A DNA stretch of 22,553 nt from QHWK01 sp035315685 (lineage in GTDB: Bacteria > Acidobacteriota > Vicinamibacteria > Vicinamibacterales > CAVVIG01), in the NCBI GenBank assembly GCA_035315685.1, contig DATFXR010000677.1, positions 1-22,553 of the forward strand, given 5' to 3'. A program made the translations under genes and the position numbers. The first letter of the stretch is position 1. Each line of letters opens with the position of its first letter. Below, piece by piece: positions 21,901 to 22,553 of this stretch. Under the pieces are notes generated by a model. The model was not told the DNA's origin. It made no database searches and worked only from the letters and a program-made list of their open reading frames with translations.

Positions 21901-22553
21901 GTTATCGAAGCGTCGAGCTGCTGAAGTTCGAGACGCACTTCCACAGCCACGTGCGTGACTTCCTCGAGGCGCTCGAGGTGGACGGCATCGACGGGTTCAT
22001 GGTGCGCTCGCTGCAGTCCGGCCCCGACACGATGAATTTCGTCGCGAAGTACGCGCCGCAGAGCATCGTCGATACGCCCTACCCGGACAGCACTGTCAAT
22101 TTCGACTTCGGCAGCGGCTACTCCTGCTACAACTGGGAGCTGTTCTTCCACGTGCCGATGCTGATTGCGAACCGGCTGAAGCAGGATCAGCGCTTCGAGG
22201 ACGCGCAGCGCTGGTATCACTACATCTTCGATCCCACCAATACCGACGGCACCGACAAGGCGCGTTTCTGGCAGTTCAAGCCGTTCTTCGACGAGGCACA
22301 GCAGCCGATCCAGACGCTGCAGGATCTCCTCGCCGACGCCGCTGCATTGCAGGAGCAGGTCACGAAGTGGCAGGAGAACCCGTTCGAGCCGCACGTGATC
22401 GCGCGCATGCGCATCTCGGCGTACATGAAGAACGTGGTGATGAAGTACGTCGACAACCTGATCGCCTGGGGCGATCAGCTGTTCGGACGCGACACCATCG
22501 AGTCGATCAACGAGGCGACCAATCTCTACGTGCTCGCGGCCAAGATCCTCGGC
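15960..22553 (+). CDS. Tc toxin TcA-like subunit, C-terminus beyond the window
   Basis: The frame is open from ATG 15960 to the right edge, 2198 codons with no stop. Residues about 14-95 form a beta-sandwich resembling carboxypeptidase-regulatory/transthyretin-like modules (ITIFGRVFVPNGTPAAGLTV). A helical region follows, with the VRP1-type TcA signature at about 565-650: MFGSLDACGCDDCQSLYSPS, with Cys572, 574 and 577 in CxCxxC, then RRRPDLLSIELTC and PLPYVDLVNERLE. Residues 1445-1457 (LYEYLLIDVQMEP) and about 1579-1660 (ALYHEVDADAAIDTLHIVGR, EGDHLALLVWDRRLHLFW) are typical of the neuraminidase-like TcA region. Residues 2057-2091 (YNWELFFHVP, WYHYIFDPT) and the last visible ones (IESINEATNLYVLAAKILG) match the segment before the pore and TcB-binding domains, which must lie downstream. 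In the known model TcA is a pentameric channel that binds target cells and injects the cargo. It is second in the operon, after the B-C fusion. Confidence 0.93.
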   Translation, partial: MSTTIVHTASNPSVPSRITIFGRVFVPNGTPAAGLTVNARERGLRGGNVVATAQTGRFGDYTVAFDVARLTLAAGGRSSVQLEVTTTPPAGTVAINPTLLGMSQMLFNLRETNCVDIMLTHAEYAGAAEFDALMANVKTLLGTLDITTLTQDEKQQDYDFLAGTLGRESTEMRMLADAGRFAAQTGIPAGVFYAVMKLNGQTTLPEILSLDRSTLRAVLDRAVSQKLITPDTVGPFAALSARFDQQVVQGVLTEQPAGVPANLATILGLAIPDPRLATQFLTSYQTWAGDLAGFWKQMAAAGSGFDTATVARTQRAIQLGGITGYHAQMTAALLASVGSRTVPTLRDLARWDETDWAAFINQVGTANKIVAVPPVISGDGDAVRVANYAKTLARVMADAFPTTAFSGRLAKDNQPPFKAPTDVRTFIDANPTFDFAKHPVYSLLDKSSPFTLTGVTNQKTFLADMKSAQRLFKLTPDYSKMRALMADGLDSASRVMGMPKDAFVMKYSAPLGGDDKAAALYMKASNASMLSAHLYARMNPQLGFSPGVIPGQGPQSIADPTLATMFGSLDACGCDDCQSLYSPSAYFTDIMAFLQKNAPPVFNELTRRRPDLLSIELTCANTNTPLPYVDLVNERLEALVLSKLTPPIAPPASYQTQGTAAELAANPEHIYKDPADHQYKSYQAVQSAYDTLESAVYPPPLPFHLPLEEARTYFSHLGIERAALLQTFAPLNPASDPAHPDWPAGSNGPTELLIAAEQLGLSKQETDIITGETTGQPSSATAGRWNFYGFDKADNFAPIPDPADSQQSLTGNWIAVLSGRVDVFLQQSGLAYTELLKLLETDFVNPAVNGTRAISIVSTDPTDPGTCALAKLALPGLGATALEKIHRVVRLWRRLGWTPFQIDKAIMSLGGGALNRLAIVKVAATASLMRALGLDVEPVLAFFGPIDSARYVDFDTDENGTILSLYDTLFRNKAVLNPPDAAFALDPTTLSGSLSAHTDALFAAFQITSADYSLVTDASAGIVVSDTLSIGNLSAPYRHATLARALGLSIRDYLTLRALLGVDPFASVEAALAFVGSAQQQAAGVFTVAQLDYLLRHNVQSSAGVAPTASSIALFLTRLRTDLAKVQPKLTDGMSAQEIDDANTAADTARRNLVKHTVAETLAISPAGSNELLGTLVRSLANPGVASIEEFVDPGFIEGTLTIVESGPVANQSVALPDLFQLYRKLHKIALFLSSLAIADDDLEFFLYPPAGLGLLDLATLPLSFTANANYAGYQKLVDLIRARDLLPFGTPGIPAIVDAAVAASPSKQAWIDALGQRTQWGDAIAALVGDAATLTDGGVLHTNFPADFRGGGILLRLRDCVAALKRLGMSAAQSAAALRADIDAAAATEVKNAAKARHSDEEWLTIAKDLRDPLREKQRAALVAWVVAHANPGQHQVWKDADELYEYLLIDVQMEPIMITSRTKQAISSVQLFIDRVLLNLEHPNMDKLQPALALSTDLATQWKEWRKMYRIWEANRKIFLYPENWIEPDLRDDPSPFFTELQTQLAQNELDNDNVEDALITYLEKLDSVARLEIVALYHEVDADAAIDTLHIVGRSYGTPHRYWYRRREQGEFTAWEKMDVDVEGDHLALLVWDRRLHLFWLHFEEKTEETDVTMPATNTAMAKARRYYQIQVAYSQLRKNNWSARCMSKNSIQSASATTDDDLADIQRAVFIYHTLMNDDLYVILMDDSQSPFGYFHYHDHHSDPAVVSTSIDVTASVAPPGHTHLSDMQFVEDESANQLYRDDNIYYKSVVISYFDGTDWVEKTKTVYPSPPVLAQTRHGQYRVVVPGNFSRYPLEGDFFFQDRVNTFYVYPQTEYRYTDIVLDNSAAIGKADDIWKLYYQPPVQKPDPIGPAINPQLSNPYAVVGALYQPQLLSGAGSLPAPQMKVEARRLTRGAIDPEPVPSVPIKATGLSFEYNDSLTFQKEAQFGTGGILRNRYRSVELLKFETHFHSHVRDFLEALEVDGIDGFMVRSLQSGPDTMNFVAKYAPQSIVDTPYPDSTVNFDFGSGYSCYNWELFFHVPMLIANRLKQDQRFEDAQRWYHYIFDPTNTDGTDKARFWQFKPFFDEAQQPIQTLQDLLADAAALQEQVTKWQENPFEPHVIARMRISAYMKNVVMKYVDNLIAWGDQLFGRDTIESINEATNLYVLAAKILG

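Noticed and set aside
1..22553. CRISPR arrays, tRNA or rRNA genes, insertion sequences, attachment sites
   Set aside because: No regularly spaced repeats, cloverleaf-like segments, transposase genes or terminal inverted repeats were seen.

Overview
The window is a high-GC bacterial chromosome segment. Gene style suggests Acidobacteriota, perhaps the Vicinamibacteria: an ECF sigma gene beside a membrane-anchored partner and a CHAT/TPR-type secreted protein, a multi-membrane-pass Ser/Thr kinase, and a small HExxH protease. No rRNA or marker gene is present, so this assignment is inference from gene families only.

Left part (1-8296). Three minus-strand genes form a compact unit: an ECF-type sigma factor (1539-2147), a single-pass membrane protein that looks like an anti-sigma factor but lacks the usual zinc motif (573-1484), and the start of a secreted CHAT/TPR-type protein cut by the left edge (1-509). 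Next come a zincin-like metalloprotease (2433-3032, minus) and a GNAT acetyltransferase (3164-3718, minus). After a 312-base spacer carrying inverted repeats lie a Crp/Fnr-type regulator (4031-4639, plus), a secreted protein of unknown function (4702-5436, minus) and a 913-residue kinase with a polytopic C-terminal membrane half (5555-8296, minus).

Right part (8505-22553) is the notable system. It is a two-gene Tc (ABC) toxin operon that fills 14 kb and runs off the right edge. The first gene encodes a natural fusion of TcB (SpvB/FG-GAP/TcdB-middle) and TcC (YD/RHS repeats, RHS-associated core). The RHS core is followed by about 312 residues where the toxic cargo normally sits. Much of that tail reads like a GH73/FlgJ-type glucosaminidase, a peptidoglycan hydrolase fold, rather than the actin- or Rho-modifying enzymes known from insecticidal Tc toxins. 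The second gene, 54 bases downstream with its own ribosome binding site, encodes the giant TcA-like subunit. Its first 2198 residues are visible and the TcB-binding C-terminus lies outside.

By the established Tc model, TcA would form the injection channel and the TcB-TcC fusion would form the sealed cocoon that encloses and releases the C-terminal cargo. The gene order (BC before A), the fusion and the apparent cell-wall-hydrolase cargo with no recognisable immunity gene next to it are the features most worth following up. The kinase is transcribed divergently from the toxin operon across a 208-base spacer, so shared regulation is possible but unproven.
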